Positions 35,425 through 44,585 of a stretch of 64,000 bases of DNA are shown here, piece after piece. The position numbers and the translations under genes were made by a program. The stretch's first letter is position 1, and the number at the start of each line of letters is the position of its first letter. The stretch is from the NCBI GenBank assembly GCA_000703065.1, contig JNLK01000001.1:2192001-2256000 (forward strand). The letters run 5' to 3'. Under the pieces are notes generated by a model. It was not told the DNA's origin and did no database searches. It saw nothing but the letters and a program-made list of their open reading frames with translations. The stretch is from Lachnospiraceae bacterium AC2029 (GTDB lineage: Bacteria; Bacillota; Clostridia; Lachnospirales; Lachnospiraceae).

Positions 35425-35440
35425 ACACTATATATTGTGT
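35425..35440 (-). promoter_or_regulatory. NrdR box, perfect copy
   Basis: ACACTATATATTGTGT, a perfect match to the NrdR-box consensus. NrdR represses ribonucleotide reductase genes when dATP is high. Located 148 bases upstream of nrdD. Confidence 0.9.
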
Positions 35441-35640
35441 CGCAGAAATGAAGAAAAATGAGTAAAATGACGGAAATACGTGCTTTTTCCTCTATATTCT
35501 GACCGCAATTTGGTGGAATTTCAATGAAGAATTGCAAAATTCTCTTCCCATTTTTCGGGTGGTATGTTATAACGTTGTAGTGCCCCGGGAACCTGTGTCC
35601 CGGCGGACTGTTTTTATATAGGAAGAAAGAGAGTATAGCC

Positions 35641-36864
35641 ATGAGAGCAAAGAAATTACATCTGGTACTGGTTGGCTGCCTCGGTCTGGCGCTTATGACC
35701 GGTTGCGGAAAGTCAAGTAACCCGGGAGAGGCCATGAAGGAACGTTACGCTCCTTACGTGGACCTGGGTGATTATAAAGCGATCCAGTACACACCGACGG
35801 AAACAGAGGTAACCAGCGAGCGGGTAGATCAGAAGGTAAACCAGCTGATCACCCAGAACGGAAAGAAGATCGAAAAGAAGGCAGGCGTTGCGCTTCAGGG
35901 TGATACCGTAAATATCGACTATGTGGGTTCCGTCGACGGTGTGGAGTTTGCAGGAGGAAGCACGGGTGGAAAGGGAACAGAGATTACCCTTGGCTCCAGC
36001 GGATATGTCGATAACTTTGACAAGCAGATAGAAGGACACTCTCCCGGAGATACATTTGATGTCAATGTTACTTTCCCGGAAAACTACGGGAAGGAAGAAC
36101 TGAACGGAAAGGCTGCAGTATTCAAGACCACACTGAATTACATCGTTTCCACCGAGTATCCGGAGCTGACAGATGAGTTCGTGGCAGAGAAGACGGAGTA
36201 TAAGACCGTAGCCGAGTATCGTGCGGCTGTTGAGGCGGATCTTGTGAAGTCCCAGGCAGAGCAGGATGTTCAGACCGATAAGGATGCCATGGTGGAACAG
36301 TTGCTGGAGACTTCTGTGGTGAAGCAGTATTCCGAGGCTGATATCGAGGATCAGACCCAGCGCCTGATCAAGCAGGTGGAGAGTTCGGCAAGCGCTTACG
36401 GTATCGACATGAACCAGTACCTGTCGGCCATCGGATATGATGCGGACAAGTTCCAGGAGGAGATCCGGAAGGGTGCAGAGAAGGTCATCAAGCAGAGAAT
36501 GATCGTATGCGCCATCGCAGAAAAGGAAGACATCAGCGTGACCAAGGCCGAAGCGGATGCAAAGATCCAGGAGCTTCTGAGTACCACGGGTATTTCGGAT
36601 GTGGCACAGCTGAACTCATACACAGGATATACGGATGATGATTACTATTACATGGTCCTGGAAGAGAAGGTCATTGATTTCATTTACAATGATGCGGTTC
36701 CGAAAGATACAGGAAAGGGAACCAGTGAGACCGTGATCGAGGAAGGCACCTCAGAGGCTGCAGGCACAGAGGCCGCAAGTACAGAGGCACCTGCAACGGA
36801 AGCAGGTACAGAGGCTGCAAGTACAGAGGCACCTGCAACGGAGGCTGCAAGCACCGCTGAATAA
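35641..36864 (+). CDS. Trigger-factor-like FKBP-type peptidyl-prolyl isomerase lipoprotein
   Basis: 407 aa. Lipoprotein signal with lipobox LMTGC (C22). The mature chain has an FKBP-type isomerase domain (GDTVNIDYVGSVDGVEFAGG, then GSSGYVDNFDKQIEGHSPGD and FPENYG) followed by the helical trigger-factor C-terminal domain (ELTDEFVAE onward), but the ribosome-binding N-domain of trigger factor is missing. So it is a membrane-tethered, extracytoplasmic relative of trigger factor. The last 45 residues are Thr/Glu/Ala repeats (TEAASTEAPA), a likely flexible or surface tail that varies in length. Role as export chaperone is inference. Confidence 0.88.
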   Translation: MRAKKLHLVLVGCLGLALMTGCGKSSNPGEAMKERYAPYVDLGDYKAIQYTPTETEVTSERVDQKVNQLITQNGKKIEKKAGVALQGDTVNIDYVGSVDGVEFAGGSTGGKGTEITLGSSGYVDNFDKQIEGHSPGDTFDVNVTFPENYGKEELNGKAAVFKTTLNYIVSTEYPELTDEFVAEKTEYKTVAEYRAAVEADLVKSQAEQDVQTDKDAMVEQLLETSVVKQYSEADIEDQTQRLIKQVESSASAYGIDMNQYLSAIGYDADKFQEEIRKGAEKVIKQRMIVCAIAEKEDISVTKAEADAKIQELLSTTGISDVAQLNSYTGYTDDDYYYMVLEEKVIDFIYNDAVPKDTGKGTSETVIEEGTSEAAGTEAASTEAPATEAGTEAASTEAPATEAASTAE

Positions 36865-36948
36865 TACTTTCTGCGATGCCGGGAAGGAGGGAACCCCTCC
36901 TGACTGAGCCGGAAATGGAAAATTGCGTTGAACAGAATAAATTTTCTG

Positions 36949-36977
36949 TTGACAACACCACATCGTGGTGGTACTAT
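36949..36977 (+). promoter_or_regulatory. Sigma-A promoter of tRNA-Leu and greA
   Basis: TTGACA (perfect) at 36949-36954, 17-base spacer, TACTAT at 36972-36977. The spacer holds an inverted repeat CACCAC-ATC-GTGGTG. Confidence 0.8.
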
Positions 36978-37009
36978 ATCATAGCGACGTTTCGGAAGGA
37001 ACGTCCTAC

Positions 37010-37094
37010 GCAGCTGTGGCGGAATTGGCATACGCGCATGATTCAGGTTCATGTCCACATTACGTGGGTTCGGGTTCAAGTCCCGTCAGCTGCA
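37010..37094 (+). tRNA. tRNA-Leu (CAG)
   Basis: 85 bases. Acceptor GCAGCTG pairs with CAGCTGC; the anticodon loop TTCAGGT is closed by CATGA / TCATG and reads CAG; a long variable arm (CCAC / GTGG) marks a class II tRNA, and the T-arm is CGGG-TTCAAGT-CCCG. CCA is not encoded. It lies in the leader of greA, downstream of a strong promoter. Confidence 0.95.
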
Positions 37095-37148
37095 CTCGGA
37101 AAGAACGGCTCCTGTCGGAGTCCGAATACTATAGAAAGGGATGAAGGT

Positions 37149-37634
37149 ATGGCTGAAGAGAAGAAGAATATCCTTACCTACGAAGGCTTGAAGAAGCTGG
37201 AGGATGAACTTCAGAACCTGAAGGTGGTTCGCCGCCGTGAGGTTGCTCAGAAGATCAAGGAAGCCAGAGAACAGGGCGACTTGTCAGAGAATGCTGAGTA
37301 CGATGCAGCCAGAGACGAACAGCGTGAGATCGAGAATCGGATTGCAGAGATCGACAAGATCCTGAAGAACGCTGTAGTCGCAGACGAGGATTCCCAGAAT
37401 ACCGAGACCATCAACTTCGGTTGTACGGTTACCTACGAGGATATGGAGACACACGAGGTCTTCACCTACAAGCTGGTAGGCTCCACGGAGTCCAACATCC
37501 TGGAGGGTAAGATCTCCAACGAGTCTCCGGTAGGCTCCAAGCTGATCGGTTCCAAGGTTGGTCAGGTGGTTACGGTAGAGTCCCCCAACGGAACTCTGAA
37601 CTACAAGATCACGGATATGCGTTACGCAGACTGA
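37149..37634 (+). CDS. greA: Transcription elongation factor GreA
   Basis: 161 aa. Rescues backtracked RNA polymerase by stimulating transcript cleavage. The N-terminal coiled coil carries the catalytic-tip acidic motif GDLSENAEYDAARDEQ, and the C-terminal globular domain ends ITDMRYAD. The start ATG at 37149 follows AAAGGGATGAAGGT; the upstream open frame contains the tRNA and is not coding. Cotranscription with tRNA-Leu is likely. lysS follows, the common greA-lysS pair of Firmicutes. Confidence 0.96.
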   Translation: MAEEKKNILTYEGLKKLEDELQNLKVVRRREVAQKIKEAREQGDLSENAEYDAARDEQREIENRIAEIDKILKNAVVADEDSQNTETINFGCTVTYEDMETHEVFTYKLVGSTESNILEGKISNESPVGSKLIGSKVGQVVTVESPNGTLNYKITDMRYAD

Positions 37635-37667
37635 TCGGACAGACGAAATTGCAAAGTGAAAGTACAT

Positions 37668-37694
37668 AGGGATGCCGCGGCATCCCTTTTTTAT
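37668..37694 (+). terminator. Terminator between greA and lysS
   Basis: AGGGATGCC / GGCATCCCT perfect stem at 37668-37687 followed by TTTTTTATT: a textbook intrinsic terminator. Confidence 0.9.
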
Positions 37695-37749
37695 TCAAAA
37701 AATGATCCGGGTGTTCCGAAGATGGGACACGGGTGAAAGGAGCAGAAGA

Positions 37750-39297
37750 ATGGCTGAAGAGAAGAATCAGGGTAAGGGACAGGCAAAGGAGCAGGATCTG
37801 AACCAGCTCTTAAAGGTCCGCCGCGAGAAGCTGGCAGAGCTGCAGGAAGCAGGACAGGATCCCTTCGTGATCACAAAATATGAGGTAAGCTGCCACACCA
37901 CCGAGGCCAGAGAGGCATTTGAGGCAAAGTGGCCCAAGCCGGCAGAGGGAGAGGAAGCTCCCGAGATCCCCGAGGAAGAGCGGATGAACGTATCCATCGC
38001 CGGACGTCTCATGTCCAAGCGTGTCATGGGTAAGGCTTCCTTCGGAAACCTGCAGGATCTCTCAGGCAATATCCAGCTGTATGTTACCCGGGATGACCTG
38101 GGTGAGGATGCCTACAAGGCATTTAAGAGGATGGATATCGGTGATATCGTCGGGGTAAAGGGCTATGTGTTCCGGACCAGAACCGGTGAGATCTCCGTTC
38201 ATGCAAAGGAAGTAACACTGCTTACCAAGAGTCTGCAGATCCTTCCCGAAAAGTTCCACGGCCTTACCAATACGGATATCCGTTATCGTCAGAGATATGT
38301 GGATCTGATCATGAACCCGGAAGTAAAGGATACCTTCGTAAAGCGTTCGAAGATCATTTCCTGCATCCGTCGTTTCCTGGATGAGCAGGGCTTCATGGAG
38401 GTTGAGACCCCCATGCTGGTGTCCAATCCGGGCGGTGCGGCTGCACGTCCCTTTGAGACACATTTTAATGCGCTGGATGAGGACCTGAAGCTCCGTATAT
38501 CCCTGGAGCTGTATCTGAAGCGTCTGATCGTCGGCGGCATGGAGCGGGTTTATGAGATCGGCCGCGTATTCCGGAACGAGGGTGTGGATACCCGTCACAA
38601 CCCGGAATTCACGCTGATGGAGCTGTATCAGGCATATACCGACTATCACGGCATGATGGATCTGACGGAGGCTATGTACCGTCATATCGCAGAGGAGGTT
38701 CTGGGAACCACGAAGATCACCTATCAGGGTGTGGAAATGGATCTGGGCAAGCCCTTCGAGCGGATCACCATGGTAGATGCAGTGAAGAAGTATTCCGGTG
38801 TGGACTGGAACACCGTGGCAGATGATGAGGCTGCAAAGGCTCTGGCAAAGGAGCATCATATCGAGTTTGAAGAGTTCCATAAGAAGGGTGATATCCTGAA
38901 CCTCTTCTTTGAGACCTATGTTGAGGAGCATCTGATCCAGCCGACCTTCGTTATGGATCATCCCATCGAGATCTCTCCGCTTACCAAAAAGAAGCCGGAG
39001 GATCCGAACTATGTAGAGCGTTTCGAGTTCTTCATGAACGGCTGGGAGATGGCAAATGCATACTCCGAGCTGAACGATCCCATCGATCAGCGCGAGCGTT
39101 TCGCGGCACAGGATGCACTGGCAGATGCAGGCGATGACGAGGCACAGCACACGGACGAGGACTTCCTGAATGCACTGGAGGTTGGTATGCCCCCTACCGG
39201 CGGTATCGGATATGGTATCGACCGTCTGGTTATGATCATGACCGACAGCCCGGCCATCCGCGACGTGCTGCTCTTCCCGACGTTAAAAAGTCTGTAA
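37750..39297 (+). CDS. lysS: Lysyl-tRNA synthetase, class II
   Basis: Charges tRNA-Lys. 515 aa from ATG 37750 (RBS GAAAGGAGCAG); the in-frame codons before it overlap the greA terminator. OB-fold anticodon-binding domain (about 60-165), then the class II catalytic core with motif 1 around FMEVETPML, motif 2 [15 protein letters not shown], and motif 3 [12 protein letters not shown]. The accessory region of the chromosome begins right after this gene. Confidence 0.97.
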   Translation: MAEEKNQGKGQAKEQDLNQLLKVRREKLAELQEAGQDPFVITKYEVSCHTTEAREAFEAKWPKPAEGEEAPEIPEEERMNVSIAGRLMSKRVMGKASFGNLQDLSGNIQLYVTRDDLGEDAYKAFKRMDIGDIVGVKGYVFRTRTGEISVHAKEVTLLTKSLQILPEKFHGLTNTDIRYRQRYVDLIMNPEVKDTFVKRSKIISCIRRFLDEQGFMEVETPMLVSNPGGAAARPFETHFNALDEDLKLRISLELYLKRLIVGGMERVYEIGRVFRNEGVDTRHNPEFTLMELYQAYTDYHGMMDLTEAMYRHIAEEVLGTTKITYQGVEMDLGKPFERITMVDAVKKYSGVDWNTVADDEAAKALAKEHHIEFEEFHKKGDILNLFFETYVEEHLIQPTFVMDHPIEISPLTKKKPEDPNYVERFEFFMNGWEMANAYSELNDPIDQRERFAAQDALADAGDDEAQHTDEDFLNALEVGMPPTGGIGYGIDRLVMIMTDSPAIRDVLLFPTLKSL

Positions 39298-39532
39298 GGA
39301 CGGATTAAGACGCACTAAGACGCTACGTGTCGTGGTGCAACGGTCACAGTCGTATCAGGACGGAATTATGCAAAAAGTTTCGATTTCTGAGGACGAAAGT
39401 GGACTAGAGCGGAACGTGATGTCAGAGTGAGAAAATGCATCGAGGACTACCACGGAATACTGTGTGAACCTCGAATTTAGCTGAAAACAGAACAAGTAAC
39501 CAAACAAAGGAACAGCTTTTGAATGGTTTAAC
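39298..39532. other. Non-coding stretch at the core/accessory junction
   Basis: No credible gene. It holds one hairpin, TCGAGG / CCTCGA around 39,437-39,470, and the opening GACGGATTAAGACG is close to the GACGCACTAAGACG that follows it. This is where the chromosome gives way to element-type genes, so one boundary of the inserted DNA may lie here; no matching second att site is identifiable inside the window. Confidence 0.35.
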
Positions 39533-39574
39533 AGGCACTTACTTTAGTGAAAACTAGAGTAGGTGCCTTTTTTC
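39533..39574 (+). terminator. Terminator upstream of the DUF6462-like genes
   Basis: AGGCACTTACT at 39533-39543 pairs with AGTAGGTGCCT at 39558-39568, with one T-G pair, followed by TTTTTCG. Confidence 0.85.
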
Positions 39575-39623
39575 GTGCTTGGGTGTAACTGTAAACGACA
39601 GATTAGGTTGAAAGGAGATCGAA

Positions 39624-39908
39624 ATGCCAAAGAGAACCAGAGAAGAGATTGTGGCTGAAAAGGAGAAGGAGAAACTTCGAATATTACGCAAGGGCCCTGA
39701 TCTTGATCGTTTTCTTGAAGGAAAAAAACGGACTTTTGTTACTTATGCCCAGGGCGCACGAATTTATTCGATGAATTATTATTCCTTCGTTACTCTCGCA
39801 AAAGCGGCAGGAGCCAATATTCGTATTAAGAAAAATGTGGTCATCGATTTAGACGTCATTGAGGAATACTTGGAAAAACAGTGTATGGAAGAAAACGGAG
39901 GTGTCTGA
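39624..39908 (+). CDS. DUF6462-like small protein, copy 1
   Basis: 94 aa. Similar in pattern to the small winged-helix/excisionase-like proteins (DUF6462) of Lachnospiraceae mobile elements: a basic N-terminus, then YAQGARIYSMNYYSFVTLAK, an HTH-like segment, and VVIDLDVIEEYLEK. RBS GAAAGGAGATCG. A paralogue follows one base after its stop codon. Probably a small DNA-binding protein; role in excision or plasmid maintenance is inference. Confidence 0.7.
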   Translation: MPKRTREEIVAEKEKEKLRILRKGPDLDRFLEGKKRTFVTYAQGARIYSMNYYSFVTLAKAAGANIRIKKNVVIDLDVIEEYLEKQCMEENGGV

Positions 39909-39909
39909 A

Positions 39910-40167
39910 ATGTATAGCAGAGGAAAATCAACGAATCCGGGAAAGCAGGAAAAAATGGATAATATGGCGAAACAGTTTTCTGCAGGTGGAAAGAAGAAAT
40001 GGGTACGTTATGACGAGGGTGCGCTTCTCTATTCTATGGGAATTCATTCCTTTGCTGAGCTGGCAAAGGAAGCCAAAGCAGTCTATCACATAAAACGGAT
40101 AGTTTTGGTTAATACAGAAAAGCTGGATGAGTACATCGAAGTGATGTACGCCGATGATCCGGAATAG
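39910..40167 (+). CDS. DUF6462-like small protein, copy 2
   Basis: 85 aa. Same pattern as the preceding gene: YDEGALLYSMGIHSFAELAK, then IVLVNTEKLDEYIE. The two share the (A/E)GAxxYSMxxxSFxxLAK core, so they arose by duplication and may form a hetero-dimer. Start ATG 39910 preferred over an upstream in-frame ATG inside the previous gene. A ParB-like gene follows. Confidence 0.7.
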   Translation: MYSRGKSTNPGKQEKMDNMAKQFSAGGKKKWVRYDEGALLYSMGIHSFAELAKEAKAVYHIKRIVLVNTEKLDEYIEVMYADDPE

Positions 40168-40180
40168 GAGGGTGAAGGTC

Positions 40181-41110
40181 ATGGCTAAGAGAGATGGACA
40201 GAAGATCAAGATGACATCCGTTAATGAACTGTTAGGTGTTTCGACAATTGCTGGATGTGACGAGATCGACGTTATGAAGATACACCCGTTCAAGAATCAT
40301 CCCTTCAAGGTTTTGGACGATGAGAAGATGCATGAACTTGTGGAAAGCATCATGTTAGATGGAGTGTTGGTTCCAGTCACGGTAAGGCTGGTTAATGAAG
40401 GTGAGTATGAAATGATCTCTGGGCACCGTAGATTATTTGCAGTAAAGGAAATCGGACTGGAAAGGATTCCGGCTATTGTGAAAAACTATGACGATGATGA
40501 AGCTGTTATGGCCATGGTGGATTCAAATCTTCAGAGAGAAGAGATTCTGCCAAGTGAAAAGGCTTTTGCCTATAAAATGCGATATGATGCAATGAGGCGT
40601 CAGGACAGTCGTAATGGTTTGACTTCTTCTCGAATTGGGAAAAAGTTGTCGGAAGGAAGAGCCGATGATGAACTTGCAGAGAAAGTCGGTGAAAGCCGCG
40701 GACAGTTGCACCGGTATCTTCGTTTGGTAGAACTCATTCCATCGATTTTGGAGTTGGTAGATAAGAATGCTTTGGCTCTTGCTACTGCAGTGGAAGTTTC
40801 GTTTTTGAATCATGAAGTGCAGGAGATGCTTTACGAGTATATGCTTGAAAACGATATCTGCAAAACGTTTCAGGTTTTCGCGCTGAGGGATTATCTGAAG
40901 GAGAATGATAGCATCACCAAGATGGAACTCTGGCGAATCCTTAATGAGAATGCTCCAAAAGATGAGAATAACAGGTTCCAGAAGCTCACAATAACCAAAA
41001 AGAAACTGCAGGAATACTTCCCAACGTTCTATACTAAGACACAGATGGAGAAGGTGATATTCGATCTTTTATCACAATGGAAGAAACAGAACGATGAATT
41101 TAAGGGATGA
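40181..41110 (+). CDS. ParB/RepB-family N-terminal domain protein
   Basis: 309 aa from ATG 40181, with GGAGGGTGAAGGTC upstream. Contains the ParB N-terminal nuclease/CTPase-like motifs: KIHPFKNHPFKVLDDEKM, VPVTVRLVNEGEYEMISGHRR, and SNLQREEILPSEKAFAYKMR, followed by a helix-turn-helix (GESRGQLHRYLRLVELIPSI). No parA is adjacent, so this is an orphan ParB of the kind found on integrative elements and plasmids, possibly with regulatory or replication functions rather than partition. Base composition is lower in GC than the core genes. Confidence 0.88.
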   Translation: MAKRDGQKIKMTSVNELLGVSTIAGCDEIDVMKIHPFKNHPFKVLDDEKMHELVESIMLDGVLVPVTVRLVNEGEYEMISGHRRLFAVKEIGLERIPAIVKNYDDDEAVMAMVDSNLQREEILPSEKAFAYKMRYDAMRRQDSRNGLTSSRIGKKLSEGRADDELAEKVGESRGQLHRYLRLVELIPSILELVDKNALALATAVEVSFLNHEVQEMLYEYMLENDICKTFQVFALRDYLKENDSITKMELWRILNENAPKDENNRFQKLTITKKKLQEYFPTFYTKTQMEKVIFDLLSQWKKQNDEFKG

Positions 41111-41287
41111 TTGACCAAGATACTTATTACGTTTATCAGACCACCCCGTATGACTGGACGAACGAGAAGGCGTAGAAACCTTGAAATACCAGTGTTTATG
41201 CGGGCTCGCGGGGGTTCGGAAGAGACGAAAAACTGCCAAATAGTTTTTCACGTAAAACTACGTTTTTTTCACGTTTTTTTGAAAAAA

Positions 41288-41329
41288 ATGGAGTAAAAAT
41301 GGAGTAACGCATAAAACCAGATGGAGTAA
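41288..41329 (+). repeat. ATGGAGTAA direct repeats with 11-bp phasing
   Basis: Copies at 41288, 41299 and 41321: offsets of 11 and 22 bases, so all face the same side of the helix. Such phased short direct repeats resemble arm-type binding sites of tyrosine integrases. No integrase gene is next to them. Confidence 0.5.
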
Positions 41330-41350
41330 AGTCACATGGAAAAAAAAATG

Positions 41351-41409
41351 AGGGCAAATCCACAGTTATGTTAACCACATAACGATGGGTTCAGCCCTCT
41401 TTTTTTTGT
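41351..41409 (+). terminator. Terminator at the end of the ParB segment
   Basis: GAGGGC pairs with GCCCTC and, inside, GTTATGT pairs with ACATAAC, followed by a run of eight T. Strong intrinsic terminator. Confidence 0.8.
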
Positions 41410-41423
41410 TCTTTAAAATTCGA

Positions 41424-41560
41424 TATAATGACATCCAGGAGGAGTGACAGATGAAGGTATTCGAATTTGGAAATGAGCAATCTAACCTGATTATGATCCA
41501 ATGGTGGACAGCCATAGTATAAAGATGTTGGATTCTGAGGTGGATCTGACCTGAAAACTG
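41424..41560 (+). pseudogene. Promoter and first codons of a broken alpha/beta-hydrolase-like gene
   Basis: TATAAT at 41424 and AGGAGGAGTGACAG lead to ATG 41451, MKVFEFGNEQSNLIMIQ, stopping at 41522 after a frame change. Reading one base earlier from the same point gives MVDSHSIKMLDSEVDL, which continues the pattern seen in Lachnospiraceae alpha/beta hydrolases, so one indel plus truncation killed the gene. The family guess rests on a short stretch only. Confidence 0.4.
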
Positions 41561-41820
41561 TCCGGCAGGAATGAAAGCCGGATGTTCACATGTCAGGTAT
41601 AAGAATAGAACAAGGAAAATCACTTCTGGAAATGTGAACTTCGGATGGCGAAGGATTCTCGTGGGTGATGCAAAAATATGATGTATAGAAACCTGATATT
41701 GAAATTTGGAAGTGATTATGGTGGAAACAGTTGTATCATGGTAAAATGTATAATAAATCACAGATTGGTTATTATTATTCGGTGAAAATTAAAATAGATT
41801 CTATCTGGAGGTTATTCAAC

Positions 41821-43335
41821 ATGGTAACAGGCACAACAAATGTGGGTTTTGAAGAGCAGCTTTGGCAGGCGGCTGATAAGCTGCGCTCCAATATGGATGC
41901 GGCAGAATATAAGCACGTTGTTCTCGGGTTGATTTTCTTGAAGTATGTTTCAGACTCTTTCACAGAAAAATACAATGAGCTGAAAGCGCAGGGCTATGGT
42001 GATGAGGAAGACCGGGATGAGTACACGGCGGAGAATGTATTCTGGGTGCCGAAGGAAGCTCGATGGGAAACTATCAAATCTCATGCCACAAATCCGGACA
42101 TCGGTGAAGTTATTGACTCAGCCATGGAGCTCATTGAGAAGGAGAATGATTCCTTGAAGGGTGTTCTGACGAAGAACTATTCTCGGCAGGAATTGGATAA
42201 AACCCGTCTGGGTGAGTTGGTAACACTTTTCACCAATATTGATGTTGGTTCTTCTGCCGCACAAGAGAAGGATGTACTGGGTCGTGTATATGAATACTTC
42301 CTTGGCAAGTTTGCTTCTGCAGAAGGTAAGCTGGGTGGAGAATTCTATACTCCGTCATGTATTGTTCGTACGCTTGTTGAGATGATCGAGCCTTTTGATG
42401 GACAGATCTATGATCCGTGCTGCGGCTCCGGTGGTATGTTCTGCCAGTCTGCTCGTTTTGTAAAAGAGCATCAAGGGAATATCCGTGATATTTCTATCTT
42501 CGGACAGGAAAGTAATCCGACAACATGGAAACTGGCAAAGATGAATCTTGCCATCCGTGGTCTTGAGGCTAACCTCGGAAAGCATAATGCCGATTCGTTC
42601 CATGATGATCAGCATAAAACATTGAAAGCAAATTACATCCTTGCAAATCCCCCCTTTAATGTATCTGATTGGGGCGGGGAGAGAATTCAGGATGATATTC
42701 GGTGGAAGTATGGTACACCGCCAGCAGGAAATGCAAACTATGCTTGGCTGCAGCATATGATTCATCACCTCAACCCAGAAGGAGGCGTTGCAGGTGTTGT
42801 TCTGGCAAATGGATCGCTCAGTACGCAGACTTCGGGTGAAGGTGAAATTCGAAAGAATATGATAAATGGTGAAGTGATCGAGTGTATTGTGTCAATGCCA
42901 GGTCAGCTCTTTTATTCGACGGGTATTCCGGTTTCATTGTGGATATTGCGTAGGGGAAAGAACGAGCATACTAAGGGGAATATGCTGTTCATTGATGCAA
43001 GAAATCTTGGGCATATGATCGATCGGAAAGTACGGGAACTCTCAGAAGAGGATATCCAGAAAATTGCATCAACCTACCAGAATTGGCGTCAGGGTAAGGA
43101 TTACGTAGACATTCAAGGCTTCTGTAAAGTAGCCACGATAGAAGAAGTTGCATCACAGGATTACATTCTGACGCCGGGGAGATATGTTGGGATTGAGGAG
43201 CAAGAGGAAGATGGAGAGCCGTTTGAGGAGAAGATGACAAGGTTGACATCTGAATTATTTTTATTATTTGATCAATCACACATGTTAGAAGAACAAGTAC
43301 GCTCTGCTTTACGAGGAATTGGATATGAACAATAA
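41821..43335 (+). CDS. hsdM: Type I restriction-modification methyltransferase subunit
   Basis: 504 aa from ATG 41821 (RBS CTGGAGG). N-terminal HsdM_N helical bundle ([20 protein letters not shown]), then an adenine methyltransferase with SAM-binding DPCCGSGG at 198-205 and catalytic NPPF at 276-279. N6-adenine methylation of the target set by HsdS protects host DNA. Start of the contiguous operon hsdM-hsdS-hsdR. Confidence 0.96.
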   Translation: MVTGTTNVGFEEQLWQAADKLRSNMDAAEYKHVVLGLIFLKYVSDSFTEKYNELKAQGYGDEEDRDEYTAENVFWVPKEARWETIKSHATNPDIGEVIDSAMELIEKENDSLKGVLTKNYSRQELDKTRLGELVTLFTNIDVGSSAAQEKDVLGRVYEYFLGKFASAEGKLGGEFYTPSCIVRTLVEMIEPFDGQIYDPCCGSGGMFCQSARFVKEHQGNIRDISIFGQESNPTTWKLAKMNLAIRGLEANLGKHNADSFHDDQHKTLKANYILANPPFNVSDWGGERIQDDIRWKYGTPPAGNANYAWLQHMIHHLNPEGGVAGVVLANGSLSTQTSGEGEIRKNMINGEVIECIVSMPGQLFYSTGIPVSLWILRRGKNEHTKGNMLFIDARNLGHMIDRKVRELSEEDIQKIASTYQNWRQGKDYVDIQGFCKVATIEEVASQDYILTPGRYVGIEEQEEDGEPFEEKMTRLTSELFLLFDQSHMLEEQVRSALRGIGYEQ

Positions 43336-44530
43336 ATTGTATTTTAGTCGGCTTCCGTCAAATTGGCACGTGGATTCATTAGATTGTTTTGCTGATGTGA
43401 TAGATCCACATCCAAGCCATAGAGCTCCACAGGAGGTCGAAAATGGTTTTCCTTTTGTGGGAATCGGTGATCTTGATTATTATGGGAACGCTTCTTTTGA
43501 GAAAGCTAGGCACGTTGGGTTAGATATTATTGAAGAGCATGAGATGAATTATGATATTGATGATTATTCAATAGGATATGCAAAGATGGGAAACACGATT
43601 GGTAAAGTAGTATCTCTACCAAACAGAAAGGATAATCGTTACGCAATAAGTCCTGCACTATCAATTATAAATCCTAAAAAAGAAATAGATCCATTTTTTT
43701 TACGTTGTGTGGTGGAATCATATTCATTTTGGAAGCAAGTGAATGGGAAAATAACAGGTTCAACTAGGCCAAGTATTGGAATTCAACAACTGAGGAAAAT
43801 ACTAATACCAATACCGCCAAGAGAGGTTCAAACCAGAATTGGTTATATCTGGCGATCAATCTTTGATAAAATAAAGGTGAATACTAAAATAAACGAGATT
43901 TTACTTCAACAAGCTGGGGCCGTATTTGATAAATACTACTATGCTTCATCAAATCAGCAGCTTTTTACCTCTCTGATCAATGTTTTAGGTGGCGGAACAC
44001 CTAAAACTGGAAATCCAGACTTCTGGGACGGTTCCATACCGTTTTTTACACCTAAGGATGTTGGGGCACCATATACTTTCCAGACAGAGAAATATATTAC
44101 AGAATCCGGGTTGGATCATTGCAACAGTCGGCTTTATCCTAAAAACACTACTTTTGTAACAGCACGAGGTACTGTTGGCAAAGTAAGCTTGGCTGGTGTT
44201 CCTATGGCAATGAATCAATCCTGCTATGCTTTGGCTAGCGAAACAATCGATCCGTTGCTCGTTTATTTTTATGTGCTTAAAGCGGTTGTCTCATTGAAGC
44301 ATAAGGCTTCCGGTGCTGTCTTTGATGCAATCGTCACCCGTGATTTTGATATTGAAACCATCAATGTCCTCACGGATGAAGATGCTCAGTCAGCCGTATC
44401 GGTCATTGCTCCGATAATGGAAGAAATTCACAATAACATTGAAGAGAATATGAGACTATCAAAACTAAGAGACGCATTACTCCCGAAGCTTATGTCAGGC
44501 GAATTAGATGTCTCTGAGCTGGACATCTAA
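43325..44530 (+). CDS. hsdS: Type I restriction-modification specificity subunit
   Basis: 401 aa from ATG 43325 (GAGG eight bases upstream), overlapping the hsdM end by 11 bases. Two variable target-recognition domains separated by conserved helices: the first about residues 10-160, the conserved spacer ([20 protein letters not shown]) in the middle, and the second about 220-360 ([28 protein letters not shown]), ending in a second conserved helix ([14 protein letters not shown]). Each domain reads half of a bipartite DNA site. The site cannot be deduced from sequence alone. Confidence 0.95.
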   Translation: MNNKLYFSRLPSNWHVDSLDCFADVIDPHPSHRAPQEVENGFPFVGIGDLDYYGNASFEKARHVGLDIIEEHEMNYDIDDYSIGYAKMGNTIGKVVSLPNRKDNRYAISPALSIINPKKEIDPFFLRCVVESYSFWKQVNGKITGSTRPSIGIQQLRKILIPIPPREVQTRIGYIWRSIFDKIKVNTKINEILLQQAGAVFDKYYYASSNQQLFTSLINVLGGGTPKTGNPDFWDGSIPFFTPKDVGAPYTFQTEKYITESGLDHCNSRLYPKNTTFVTARGTVGKVSLAGVPMAMNQSCYALASETIDPLLVYFYVLKAVVSLKHKASGAVFDAIVTRDFDIETINVLTDEDAQSAVSVIAPIMEEIHNNIEENMRLSKLRDALLPKLMSGELDVSELDI

Positions 44531-44585
44531 GCCACAAAATTCTCGTTTACAAAACATATATCCTCAAGAAAGGAAGTGATAAACT

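Noticed and set aside
36876-37148. Upstream extension of greA
   Set aside because: This frame contains the promoter and the tRNA-Leu gene, so it cannot be protein coding.
39390-39410. Hammerhead-ribozyme-like CTGAGGACGAAAG
   Set aside because: No complete stem II or cleavage-site context can be drawn, so the resemblance is superficial.
41111-41296. A 61-residue open frame after ParB
   Set aside because: Basic, low-complexity and without ribosome binding site; it runs into the repeat and terminator region.
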